This document shows positions 1 to 6,393 of a DNA stretch of 13,080 nt, piece by piece (the stretch's first letter is position 1; each line of letters opens with the position of its first letter). The notes under the pieces are model-generated. The model was not told where the DNA came from and made no database searches. It worked only from the letters and a program-made list of their open reading frames with translations. Source of the DNA: PVC group bacterium (GTDB lineage Bacteria > Verrucomicrobiota > Kiritimatiellia > SS1-B-03-39 > UBA6053); assembly GCA_003565815.1 (NCBI GenBank), contig PXAS01000054.1:1-13080 (forward strand), in the 5' to 3' direction. The translations under genes and the position numbers were made by a program.

Positions 1-1215
1 ACCCTTGAATTTCTCAACGGAGACCACCTGGCCGTTCGCTTGGAGGAAATCCTGCCCGACGGCGACCTCGTCCTCACCCGCAAGGATGTGCGGGGGCCCA
101 TCCAAATCTCCCGGGACAATCTGCTCGCCCTCCGCTTGAATGCCTCCGGCGGGCTTGATCAGGATGCGGCCGCAAGGATTACCCTGACCAACGGCGACCG
201 CATCCTCGGACGTATCCTCGAATTCAACGAAAAAACGCTCACCATCGAGACCCCTTATGCCGGTCGACTTTCCTTGTCCTCGCCGATGATCGCTTCCATT
301 CATCCCTATTCGGGTCACGGTTTGATCTATGATCTGGAGGATGGCGAACGGGACTGGCATTTGGGCAACCAAGGAACCGGCGGCTGGACACATGAGGGAA
401 AACACTTGGTGTTCCAAGGACGGCGTAGAAGCGCGACCATTTCCAGGCCCTTTGACGCCCTGCCCGAAAATTGGATGATGACCTTTGATCTGGAGTGGCA
501 GCCCAATGTGAATTTCAACATCTCCCTGATGAGTCAACATCCCGTCAACAACAATCAATCCTGGTCCCTTTCCTTCCAAGGAGACTACATTCGCCTGAAC
601 CGCATGGAAAACCGCAGTCAGGATCTGGGCCGGATTCAGGTTCCGGGCTTCAATACCAAGGGGAAAGCCCACTTTCGCGTATTTGTCAACCGGAAGGATC
701 ATGCCGTCTCCCTTTTTGCGGACGGTGAAAAGGTCAACACCTGGAACGATCCCGGCGGTTTCGATGATGCCGGAACCCACCTTATTTTTCACGGTGGACA
801 AAGCCCCTACCGGGTGACCGCCCTGCGGATCCAGGGCTGGAACGGCATCTTGCCCGATTCCGGTGATATTGCCGCCGAGAATGATATCATGGAGGCGGCG
901 AATGGGGACCGTTTCTCCGGCACCCTCTTGAAAATCGAAGACGGCGCCGCCACCTTTCAAACCGAATTCACCACCTTCAACGCCCCTCTGGATCGAATCT
1001 CCAGCATCGGCTTTCACACGGAAACCCGAGGCACGGCCCGTAAAAAGGCGGGAGATGTCCGCCTACACATGCGCAATGACGACCTGCTCACCGTCAATGT
1101 CGGTGCCTTGGACGACAAGAAACTGAACGGCGACTCGGAAAATTTCGGTGAAATCCGCATTGACCGCCAAGCTCTCGCCGGCTTCGAGTTCAACCTCTAC
1201 CAACCCAAAGAGTAA
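1..1215 (+). CDS. Secreted NGD-repeat / lectin-like protein, 5' end outside window
   Basis: The frame is already open at base 1 (it begins TLEFLNGDHLAVRLEEI), so the gene starts upstream; the TTG at 40 is not the real start. At least three copies of a beta-strand unit of the form NGDxxxGxxxxI can be seen: at the very start, around NGDRILGRILEF (base ~190), and around NGDRFSGTLLKI (base ~900). Between the second and third lies a 180-residue segment (about bases 330-840: YDLEDGERDWHLGNQGTGGW, later VFVNRKDHAVSLFADGEKV and LRIQGW) that looks like a concanavalin-A-like/laminin-G jelly roll. Such combinations are frequent in large exported proteins of Planctomycetes and Verrucomicrobia. No enzyme motif is visible, and binding of a surface polymer is only a guess. 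The gene ends TAA at 1213-1215, followed at once by a hairpin cluster. Its coding nature is secure; its function is unknown. Confidence 0.85.
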   Translation, partial: TLEFLNGDHLAVRLEEILPDGDLVLTRKDVRGPIQISRDNLLALRLNASGGLDQDAAARITLTNGDRILGRILEFNEKTLTIETPYAGRLSLSSPMIASIHPYSGHGLIYDLEDGERDWHLGNQGTGGWTHEGKHLVFQGRRRSATISRPFDALPENWMMTFDLEWQPNVNFNISLMSQHPVNNNQSWSLSFQGDYIRLNRMENRSQDLGRIQVPGFNTKGKAHFRVFVNRKDHAVSLFADGEKVNTWNDPGGFDDAGTHLIFHGGQSPYRVTALRIQGWNGILPDSGDIAAENDIMEAANGDRFSGTLLKIEDGAATFQTEFTTFNAPLDRISSIGFHTETRGTARKKAGDVRLHMRNDDLLTVNVGALDDKKLNGDSENFGEIRIDRQALAGFEFNLYQPKE

Positions 1216-1231
1216 ATCGGCAACCCAGGAA

Positions 1232-1314
1232 ATCGGCAGTCCCTTGCCGATCATTCAACCGTTCGCGACAAGGGACTGTCGCGCTACGCCGTAGATCGGC
1301 AGTCCCCTGCCGAT
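1232..1314. repeat. Cluster of three short hairpins with a shared core
   Basis: Three 20-base hairpins, each with a 7-bp stem and 6-base loop, follow the stop codon of the gene to the left. They are 1232-1251 (stem ATCGGCA, loop GTCCCT), 1264-1283 (stem CGCGACA, loop AGGGAC) and 1295-1314 (stem ATCGGCA, loop GTCCCC). A minor 4-bp stem CTAC-GCC-GTAG (1284-1294) joins the last two. The middle hairpin is the same core in the opposite orientation. Its stem differs from the outer ones by paired changes. It may serve as a dispersed repetitive element, as transcript end protection, or as termination for the gene at 1-1215. No poly-T tract follows, so a classical terminator is less likely. Confidence 0.8.
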
Positions 1315-1345
1315 TACCCTGATACAAGCCTCTCAGAATCTAAAT

Positions 1346-1359
1346 CCTGAATCCGTGAG
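1346..1359 (-). repeat. Motif CTCAYGGWTTCAGG, single copy
   Basis: On the - strand this reads CTCACGGATTCAGG. The same 14-base motif, with one or two changes, occurs twice more at 6710-6723 (-) and 6748-6761 (+), where the two copies form an inverted repeat. The shared word GCACAATC also lies nearby at both loci. All copies are outside genes, which suggests a dispersed intergenic element. Its function is unknown. Confidence 0.5.
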
Positions 1360-1448
1360 AGCTTTGCAAAGAAGGATTGTGCGAATGTAATCTGCCTTAG
1401 GATTCTCCTCCGAATCGCGGGAAGTCTGTATTTCCGCCTCGGTCAGGA

Positions 1449-2138
1449 TCACTCCTTCTCCGCAGCCCACTGGTTGAGTAATTTGGCGGCATGGGCGGCC
1501 ACGTCGCCGGTCAGACGGGCACACCGTTCCTGGCGCGCGGGGCTCCGCCGTCTTTCGCGGGCGGTGCGCATCCAAGTGCGCCGGGAAATTCGACAGGCGA
1601 CAGAACCCGCCACGGTCGGCTCGATTTCTTCCGTGGTATGGTATTCGTCCACCAAAAATTCACGGTCTCGGGCATAGGCATTGGATTGATCGGTGGGCAG
1701 CGGTGTTTCGCGATAGTAGGTCAGCAATGCTTCCGCCAGAACTTCGTAGTCGTCGCCGGTGATGAGATTAATGGCGGCCAGCGCACCCAGCAAGCTGCCG
1801 CACAAATCGCCTTCATCCACGATACCGCCACGCCCAAAGGTCATCATGTGTGCGGGAATTCCGGTATATGGTTTTCCCACGGCCTCCTGAAGGGGAGCGA
1901 GCAGCGCGTAAAAGGCACCGTAGGCGCAACCCTTTTCGTAATAGCCCCAGTGTCCCAGCTTACGCACCTGTTCCGTATCCAATTCGACGTAGGGCCATGG
2001 CGGCTGCAGGCCTTCCTGCTCCTTGCCTGCGGGACGTTCTCCCGCCACCCCTGCAAACAGCAAAGTGGAAAGCAGAAACCAGCACGCCCCCAACCATGCT
2101 TTTGTGAAATAACGTCTGAAACCTGTTTCTATCATCAT
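1449..2138 (-). CDS. Exported C_GCAxxG_C_C family putative redox protein
   Basis: The protein is 229 residues from the ATG at 2138-2136. Residues 1-33 form a signal peptide: FRRYFTK, then a hydrophobic run ending FAGVAG. The body fits the C_GCAxxG_C_C family (related to the C-terminal part of split-Soret cytochrome c): GCAYGA at 70-75 (Cys71), GGIVDEGDLCGSLLGAL with Cys113, ACRISRRTWM with Cys182, and ERCARLTGDVA with Cys206. The four cysteines suggest a metal, thiol or redox centre outside the cytoplasm; this role is inferred from family descriptions. No CxxCH haem site is present. Start choice: the GTG at 2147 is only one base after the AAAGGA box (2149-2154), whereas the ATG at 2138 is 10 bases from it, so the ATG is preferred. 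The gene follows the truncated acyltransferase by about 65 bases on the same strand. Near the Cys182 site, the usual H of the family (ACH) is R here. Confidence 0.8.
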   Translation of the reverse strand: MMIETGFRRYFTKAWLGACWFLLSTLLFAGVAGERPAGKEQEGLQPPWPYVELDTEQVRKLGHWGYYEKGCAYGAFYALLAPLQEAVGKPYTGIPAHMMTFGRGGIVDEGDLCGSLLGALAAINLITGDDYEVLAEALLTYYRETPLPTDQSNAYARDREFLVDEYHTTEEIEPTVAGSVACRISRRTWMRTARERRRSPARQERCARLTGDVAAHAAKLLNQWAAEKE

Positions 2139-2202
2139 GACGGTCACATCCTTTCTTTTGAATTAGCACGTCCTTGATATACCCAACGGACAAGTGACCG
2201 GA

Positions 2203-2940
2203 TTATTGTATTTGTATTTGAAATTCCTGTTGCTTTATTTTTTTGGCCGGATCCTGAAACAGGAGCGCGTCGCTTTGCAACACCGCGACGCGCGGGCCGG
2301 GTTCGAGCGCACGCGCCACCTGGCGGATACGAACGTGCCCGTACACAAAGACCGCCAACCATAATGCGACCACCGCGATGCCCCCCGGAATCATCGCGTG
2401 CCGGAAGCGCACCCGAAGCGCGCCCCCGGCCAGCAGCGCATCCAGCAGCACCCCGTTCGCGGCGGCAATAACCCATGAAATCAGCATCGGCCCGCCAAGA
2501 TCGGCAATCTGGATTATCCACAGCTGTTCATGGCAGCCATAACCCAGCACCGCAAAGGGAAGCCCAAAAGGGCCTAGCATGCGCAGGGCTTCCGCGCCCA
2601 CCCAGGCCAGCGGCAGCACCCAGGCCATGCGGAAGCCCCGGATCCGCCCCTCATACACGGCCAGGGCTGCGGGAATGAGCGTTAGCGCATTCAGAAAAAC
2701 CAGCAAATTGGCCGCGAGAACATTGTAGACGGTTAATTTGTCCTGCTGAATCCGCAGGGCCACAAAGCCACCAAGCAGTCCGAGACAGACCGCGCCCCAG
2801 CGGCTCCGGCAGCGGGCAAAGGCATACCCAAGCGGCAACGGGGTCAGCAAAATCGCCGGCCACCAGCGAAAGTAACCGATTTCGCAAAAGAGCCCGCTCA
2901 GAATCGCGAGCAGCCCTGCCGTGGCGATGCGCTTCAGCAT
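2203..2940 (-). CDS. lnt: Truncated apolipoprotein N-acyltransferase (membrane half only)
   Basis: The product is 245 residues from the ATG at 2940-2938. Several hydrophobic helices (about residues 5-190) match the membrane part of Lnt, including LPLAWVGAEALR, LPFAVLGYG and IQIADLGGPMLISWV, the conserved stretch that precedes the nitrilase domain. A further helix (~205-220) and GPRVAVLQSD, the first strand of the carbon-nitrogen hydrolase domain, are followed only by a short glutamine-rich tail and TAA. Normal Lnt proteins are about 500 residues and carry a catalytic Glu-Lys-Cys triad in the half that is absent here. The usual reaction (adding a third acyl chain to lipoproteins) is therefore not expected. 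Only about 65 bases separate it from the next gene, too little to hold the missing half, so this points to a deletion rather than a simple frameshift. It may be a pseudogene, or an uncatalytic membrane protein. Confidence 0.75.
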   Translation of the reverse strand: MLKRIATAGLLAILSGLFCEIGYFRWWPAILLTPLPLGYAFARCRSRWGAVCLGLLGGFVALRIQQDKLTVYNVLAANLLVFLNALTLIPAALAVYEGRIRGFRMAWVLPLAWVGAEALRMLGPFGLPFAVLGYGCHEQLWIIQIADLGGPMLISWVIAAANGVLLDALLAGGALRVRFRHAMIPGGIAVVALWLAVFVYGHVRIRQVARALEPGPRVAVLQSDALLFQDPAKKIKQQEFQIQIQ

Positions 2941-2957
2941 GGAACCCGTGTCATGCC

Positions 2958-3296
2958 TCAATCCTGGAGCACCAGACGGTAGAAAATCCGGTTGCCGGGC
3001 ACGCCGGTGAGGGCCTCCTGATGTCCGGTGTTCTTGACATCCGTAATCGCGAATTCGCCGCCCAGGGCAATCACCTGGCCCACGTGAACCCAATCCTGCA
3101 GGTCGAAGGACCCCTGCACATCGTAACGCCGACCGCCTTCCCCGGTCCCCTCGATCACCAGCGTGCCCCCTTCCCCGATCCGGGTGTCGGTCAGCACCGG
3201 CGGTTCATCGGTGAACGCGGTGGTGGCGAGCGGCAGCTCGACCGGATCCTCAGCCAACATCGGCACCATGAGATGCTGTTCGGGGATTTCCCGCAA
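2958..3296 (-). CDS. C-terminal fragment of a secreted protein
   Basis: This is an open frame of 112 residues from a TTG. The frame runs open further, to about 3359, without a convincing start. Codon choice is strongly coding-like from about 3310 downwards. The last ~70 residues (YDVQGSFDLQDWVHVGQVI, GGEFAITD, NRIFYRLVLQD) have the form seen at the ends of many large exported Verrucomicrobiota proteins, in which a small beta domain closes with RFYRL. It has no signal peptide and no ribosome binding site, so it is best read as the 3' end of a longer gene whose front has been lost. It ends 17 bases before the ATG of the truncated acyltransferase gene. Next to its broken end the AraC-type gene on the other strand is broken too. 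It is probably not functional. The identity of the parent protein is unknown. Confidence 0.6.
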   Translation of the reverse strand: MREIPEQHLMVPMLAEDPVELPLATTAFTDEPPVLTDTRIGEGGTLVIEGTGEGGRRYDVQGSFDLQDWVHVGQVIALGGEFAITDVKNTGHQEALTGVPGNRIFYRLVLQD

Positions 3297-3349
3297 CTCC
3301 GCCCGGCGCAGGGTCGAGTGGCTGATATGATTTTGACTTTGCCCGTCCC

Positions 3350-4039
3350 ATGGACAACCTCAATCCGCGGTTCCGCAACATGTCCCTGCTGGTGCCGCGG
3401 GACCGAATAGAGGCCTGCGTTCCCGGAATCGACCGCTATCACGGACGTCCCCTGCCCCGTGAACTGCCCGGGGTAAGCCTCCTCCGCGGGCATCTGCTCT
3501 CCCTCTGCACCGCTGCGGATACCCTTCCGCAAACCCTGTCTGAGCCCATCAGTGAGGCCACCTTTTCCCTCGTGGCCGCCGCCTTCCGGGATGCCCCCGG
3601 CATCAGAACCAGTATTGAAAAAGCCTCTCCCGAAGCCATCGGGGCCTGCCTGATCCCCCAAATCCGCCGGCACATCCGCGACAACCTGGCCAGCAGCGAA
3701 CTCACCCCCGCCTCCATCGCCCGCCACTTCGGCATCTCCAAGGCCCAGCTCTACCGCGTCATGGAACCGGTGGGCGGTGTGGCCGCGTTCATCCGACAGC
3801 AACGCCTCCGCGCCTGCCGCCGCGATCTCCACAACCCTGCATTCCGGCATCTGCTCATTGGCGAAATCGCCTACAAACACGGCTTTTCCAACATCGCCTC
3901 CTTCAACCGCCAGTTCCGCCAGGAATTCAACTGCGCTCCCGGCGACGCCCGGTGCCGCATGCTCGAACTTCCCCCCGGCAGCACCTCCGACCGCCTCTAT
4001 CAGGACTGGATCCGGCTCCTCAACGCCGTCGGCGGCTAA
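3350..4039 (+). CDS. AraC-family regulator, truncated at the N-terminus
   Basis: The frame encodes 229 residues. The C-terminal DNA-binding domain is complete. Its first helix-turn-helix is at about 119-139 (LTPASIARHFGISKAQLYRV) and its second at about 170-193 (IGEIAYKHGFSNIASFNRQF). The preceding part (SLLVPRDRIE, PGIDRYHGRPLPRELPGVSL, LRGHLLSL) matches the second half of the AraC-binding-like sensor domain. Full members are about 320 residues, so roughly the first 100 are missing. In-frame homology (DFDFARP) continues upstream of the ATG to about 3326 and then meets a TGA at 3323-3325. This shows that the break is in the DNA and that the ATG at 3350 is an internal methionine. No ribosome binding site precedes it. 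If made, the protein could bind DNA without normal signal sensing, but it may be a pseudogene. Confidence 0.75.
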   Translation: MDNLNPRFRNMSLLVPRDRIEACVPGIDRYHGRPLPRELPGVSLLRGHLLSLCTAADTLPQTLSEPISEATFSLVAAAFRDAPGIRTSIEKASPEAIGACLIPQIRRHIRDNLASSELTPASIARHFGISKAQLYRVMEPVGGVAAFIRQQRLRACRRDLHNPAFRHLLIGEIAYKHGFSNIASFNRQFRQEFNCAPGDARCRMLELPPGSTSDRLYQDWIRLLNAVGG

Positions 4040-4065
4040 CCCATTCTCCGCGTGAACCTTTTATG

Positions 4066-4098
4066 AGATTGAAAACTTAAATAATATGAATTCAATCT
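4066..4098. promoter_or_regulatory. Inverted repeat and possible -10 box before ATPase gene
   Basis: AGATTGAA (4066-4073) and TTCAATCT (4091-4098) are perfect 8-bp arms 17 bases apart, in a sharply AT-rich stretch that begins just after the AraC-type gene. TAATAT (4082-4087) lies between the arms and could be a -10 box, but no good -35 is found 17 bases upstream. This is a candidate operator/promoter for the ATPase gene only; the evidence is weak. Confidence 0.3.
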
Positions 4099-4116
4099 GT
4101 TGTAATCACCAAATTT

Positions 4117-5262
4117 ATGGTAAATTCAGTGATTATGTACGACAGAACCATTAAAAATGACATGCAGTCCAAGCTTTTTCAAGGACGCGCGCTGATCTTG
4201 TACGGGGCAAGGCAGACGGGAAAAACGACCTTGGCCAAGCAAATACTCGGTGAAGCCTCAGGCAAAACGCTGTATATGAATTGTGACGAGCCGGACGTGC
4301 GACTGGCATTGGAGGGTCGCAGTTCCTCAGAATTGAGAGCTTGGGTGGGAGACGCGCGGTTCCTGGTTATTGACGAGGCACAGCGAGTGGAAAATATAGG
4401 CATGACCCTGAAACTGATGGTGGATGAAATCCCTGATTTGCAGGTTCTGGCGACAGGCTCCTCCTCTTTCACGCTGGCAAATCGAATTCAGGAACCACTG
4501 ACGGGACGGAAGTATGTCTTTCATCTTCATCCCCTCTCCACCCGTGAATTGTTGCAAAAAGACGGGGAAATCGAAACCCGCAGACTGCTTCGAAGGCGGA
4601 TGGTTTTCGGTCAGTATCCCGATGTGGCGCAGGCGGGAGAAAAGGACGCGGCGGATATTCTCCGGGAACTCACGGGCAGTTACCTTTACCAGGATGTGCT
4701 GATGTGGAAAGACATCCGAAAGCCGGATTTGCTCGACCGTCTGCTTCGGGCACTGGCGCTGCAGGTTGGAAACGAAGTGTCTTTCAACGAATTGGCACAA
4801 ACGCTGGGGGTCGACAAGGCCACGGTCTCCACCTATCTGGATGTCCTGGAACAGGCGTTTGTTGTGTTTCGCCTGAATTCCTTCAGCCGAAACCTGCGCA
4901 CGGAACTTCGGAAAAGCCGGAAAGTATATTTTTGGGACAACGGGATCCGTAACGCGCTCCTGAACAATCTCAATCCCCTGGAACTCCGCAGCGATGTGGG
5001 TGCGCTTTGGGAAAATTTTCTGGTGGTGGAGCGCATCAAACGTCAACAAAATGACCGACATCATTTTCAACCCTACTTTTGGAGAACACACCAGCAACAG
5101 GAAATCGATTATCTCGAAGACGAAAATGGGAAGCTCCTGGCCGCGGAATTCAAGTGGAAAACCGGTCAGAAATCCCGAGCCCCCAAACCCTTTTCCGATG
5201 CGTATCCCGCTGCAGAATTTCTTCGCGTGGACCCCGATAACTGGCTGAAATTTGTGGGGTAA
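4117..5262 (+). CDS. AAA_14 / DUF4143 family ATPase
   Basis: The protein is 381 residues and complete. Walker A is GARQTGKT at 30-37 and Walker B is FLVIDEAQ at 82-89. ATGSSSF at 112-118 resembles a sensor motif. A winged-helix-like stretch follows at about 212-245 (VSFNELAQTLGVDKATVSTY). The DUF4143 C-terminal part carries a PD-(D/E)xK-like pattern: E329-I-D331, then AEFK with E344 and K346. Members are common, often multi-copy, and of uncertain cellular role; DNA handling is suggested by the fold only. Two starts are possible, ATG 4117 and ATG 4135. The second begins MYDRTIK, the usual family opening, and neither has a clear ribosome binding site. The gene is more AT-rich than its left neighbours. 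Both ends are repeated in the remnant at 6394-6552, so the family has at least two copies here. Directly after the stop lies an unrelated decayed gene tail. Confidence 0.9.
   Translation: MVNSVIMYDRTIKNDMQSKLFQGRALILYGARQTGKTTLAKQILGEASGKTLYMNCDEPDVRLALEGRSSSELRAWVGDARFLVIDEAQRVENIGMTLKLMVDEIPDLQVLATGSSSFTLANRIQEPLTGRKYVFHLHPLSTRELLQKDGEIETRRLLRRRMVFGQYPDVAQAGEKDAADILRELTGSYLYQDVLMWKDIRKPDLLDRLLRALALQVGNEVSFNELAQTLGVDKATVSTYLDVLEQAFVVFRLNSFSRNLRTELRKSRKVYFWDNGIRNALLNNLNPLELRSDVGALWENFLVVERIKRQQNDRHHFQPYFWRTHQQQEIDYLEDENGKLLAAEFKWKTGQKSRAPKPFSDAYPAAEFLRVDPDNWLKFVG
5172..5259 (+). repeat. 88-bp direct repeat, copy 1 (second copy 6465-6552)
   Basis: The last 88 coding bases of the ATPase gene align without gaps to 6465-6552. 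I count five mismatches (83 of 88 identical). The two copies are in direct orientation and 1293 bp apart, enclosing the permease fragment, the toxin-antitoxin pair and the 5' part of the remnant. Confidence 0.85.
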
Positions 5263-5266
5263 CGTG

Positions 5267-5490
5267 ACGCTCTGGAGCGCGTGGAATGGCGGGGCAACAC
5301 CGCTGCCGAACTTCCCCGCCTGGGCGTTTCCGGCATCCTGGTCTATTTCACCCTCCTCGTCATCGGAATCTCCGCCTTCTCCCTCCGTTCCGGCTGTCGG
5401 AAATTGCATGACTCTCTTTTCCGACCGCGTCGGAATACGCTCTCAGGGCCAGGGCGCATCCCGGAATGGGTGTATGCCCATTCCAGGTGA
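5267..5490 (+). pseudogene. 3' fragment of a permease-like membrane protein
   Basis: From 5267 the frame reads DALERVEWRGNTAAELPRL followed by a hydrophobic helix (GVSGILVYFTLLVIGISAF) and SLRSG, with codons ending mostly in C or G. This looks like the last transmembrane helix and tail of an ABC-2-type permease. After about 5383 the frame continues to a TGA at 5488-5490 but no longer looks coding. The segment starts four bases after the ATPase stop codon, so its 5' part must have been removed or displaced when the ATPase sequence arrived. The family call rests on one helix and is tentative; that it is a gene remnant is more likely than its identity. Confidence 0.4.
5463..5484. repeat. Hairpin, 8-bp stem
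   Basis: GGAATGGG (5463-5470), loop TGTATG (5471-5476), CCCATTCC (5477-5484) form a perfect 8-bp stem. Together with the flanking CC and GG it can extend past one mismatch. It lies in the 354-bp stretch 5263-5616, which otherwise holds the permease remnant, a weak imperfect hairpin near 5506-5530 and the promoter of the toxin-antitoxin pair. No T-run follows, so it is not a typical terminator. Confidence 0.5.
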
Positions 5491-5582
5491 GACTGGGCCG
5501 CAAAGGGAGGATAGCCATTTAGGCTGTCTCCTTGCCTCTCCGCCGACTCATTTCCGACACAACGGATAAAAGGGGGAACTAT

Positions 5583-5610
5583 TTGACAATCGAATAAACC
5601 TGGCTATGTT
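5583..5610 (+). promoter_or_regulatory. Sigma-70-type promoter of the toxin-antitoxin pair
   Basis: A perfect -35 box TTGACA (5583-5588) is followed after 16 bases by TATGTT (5605-5610). Transcription would start about 6-7 bases later, at or next to the A of the antitoxin ATG (5617). No ribosome binding site fits between, so a leaderless message is likely. Confidence 0.65.
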
Positions 5611-5615
5611 AGCCA
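5601..5615. promoter_or_regulatory. Palindromic operator over the -10 box
   Basis: TGGCTA (5601-5606), spacer TGT, TAGCCA (5610-5615) form a perfect 6-bp inverted repeat that covers the -10 hexamer and ends one base before the start codon. This is the expected position for autorepression by a Phd-type antitoxin or the antitoxin-toxin complex. Confidence 0.6.
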
Positions 5616-5616
5616 T

Positions 5617-5922
5617 ATGATAACCAGCAATATTTCCACCGCAAAAAATGAACTCAGTCGTTTGCTTCACCTTGTTCAGACGGGAGAAACGGTGACCATT
5701 CTTGACCGTAAAAAACCAATTGCAAAATTAGTGCCTATTCCAAAAGCCCTTGATGAAGAACCCCAAAAACGTCTATCCAAAATGGCCGCACAAGGTTTAC
5801 TTGCGCTTCCCGATAAACCGACACAGAAGATTCCTGACTTTCTGACGATCACGGATCTTCCTTGTACTCAGCCCGTGGGAACCCTTGAGGCTCTTCTTGA
5901 AGAGCGAGAGGAAGGGCGTTGA
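5617..5922 (+). CDS. Phd/YefM-family antitoxin
   Basis: The protein is 101 residues. The N-terminal part (ISTAKNELSRLLHLVQTGE, TVTILDRKKPIAKLVPI, residues ~5-42) is the prevent-host-death fold: a helix that is usually followed by ..GE.V.I...G.P.A.L. It dimerises and binds operator DNA. The charged C-terminal part (residues ~50-101, ending EALLEEREEGR) is expected to wrap and block the toxin. Its start codon abuts a palindrome over the promoter, which fits autoregulation. It overlaps the toxin gene by four bases (TTGA), so the two are translationally coupled. Base composition is more AT-rich than the genes outside 4066-6552. The family assignment is confident. The pairing with a PIN toxin makes this a VapBC-like type II module with a Phd-type rather than AbrB-type antitoxin. 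Confidence 0.9.
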   Translation: MITSNISTAKNELSRLLHLVQTGETVTILDRKKPIAKLVPIPKALDEEPQKRLSKMAAQGLLALPDKPTQKIPDFLTITDLPCTQPVGTLEALLEEREEGR

Positions 5923-6353
5923 ACTTTTGGGACAGCTCCAGCCTCCTGCCCTTAGTTGTGGATGAAATCCATTCCAACACCGCGAAAACAATTTTCCGGC
6001 AGGATCCTCAGCTGTTTATCTGGTGGGGCACACCGATAGAATGTGTCTCGGCCATGGCTCGTAAAAGGCGTGAGGGCCGACTCAGCCATGACGAGTTTAT
6101 GGAAGCACGCGAAAAACTTCGTTATTTAGAAATCATAAGCACCCGGATCCTGCCGTCGGCATCCTTGAAAACAACCGCAGAAGCTCTGTTGCTGCGACAT
6201 GCTCTCCGCTCCGCTGACGCATTACAACTTGCGGCATCGCTGGTGTTGAAGAACGAATCCGAGATGAATCTTTCATTCCTCAGCGAAGACAATCGTCTAT
6301 GTGAGGCTGCTGAAAAAGAAGGATTCACCGTTATTCGGTTTGAAGCAGGCTAA
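5919..6353 (+). CDS. PIN-domain toxin (VapC-like ribonuclease)
   Basis: The protein is 144 residues. The acidic PIN active-site residues are all in place: Asp5 (FWDSSSL), Glu41 (PIECVSA), Asp100 (RSADALQLAA) and Asp124 (LSEDNRL). By family knowledge it is a Mg-dependent endoribonuclease that cuts tRNA or rRNA and is held inactive by the protein of the gene just before it; the actual target cannot be read from sequence. It starts with TTG at 5919, and AGGAAGG (5909-5915) sits as a ribosome binding site about three bases upstream, inside the antitoxin gene. Stop and start overlap as TTGA. The length is typical for the family and nothing is missing, so the toxin should be active. No clear terminator follows. 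Confidence 0.9.
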   Translation: MNFWDSSSLLPLVVDEIHSNTAKTIFRQDPQLFIWWGTPIECVSAMARKRREGRLSHDEFMEAREKLRYLEIISTRILPSASLKTTAEALLLRHALRSADALQLAASLVLKNESEMNLSFLSEDNRLCEAAEKEGFTVIRFEAG

Positions 6354-6393
6354 ATATTTTGAAATTGCGATTATGTAAAAACTGTTTTTTATC

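Noticed and set aside
1216..1448. CRISPR-like array in the repeat-rich spacer
   Set aside because: The repeated units are self-complementary hairpins in mixed orientation with irregular 11-12-base spacing, not equal repeats with unique spacers, and no cas genes are present.
1491..2177. 228-codon + strand frame opposite the C_GCAxxG_C_C gene
   Set aside because: The - strand shows a signal peptide and conserved cysteine motifs; the + frame has no start signal or known domain.
3191..3880. 229-codon - strand frame opposite the AraC-type gene
   Set aside because: The + strand has two good helix-turn-helix motifs; the opposite frame has none and runs out of frame into the secreted-protein fragment.
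4327..5409. Long - strand open frame (360 codons) opposite the ATPase gene
   Set aside because: It is the mirror frame of a gene with clear Walker motifs; its translation has no recognisable domain and it starts in the decayed permease fragment.
6356..6392. A-rich/T-rich stretch after the toxin gene as a terminator
   Set aside because: The only stem is five A-T pairs around a three-base loop, too weak to call.
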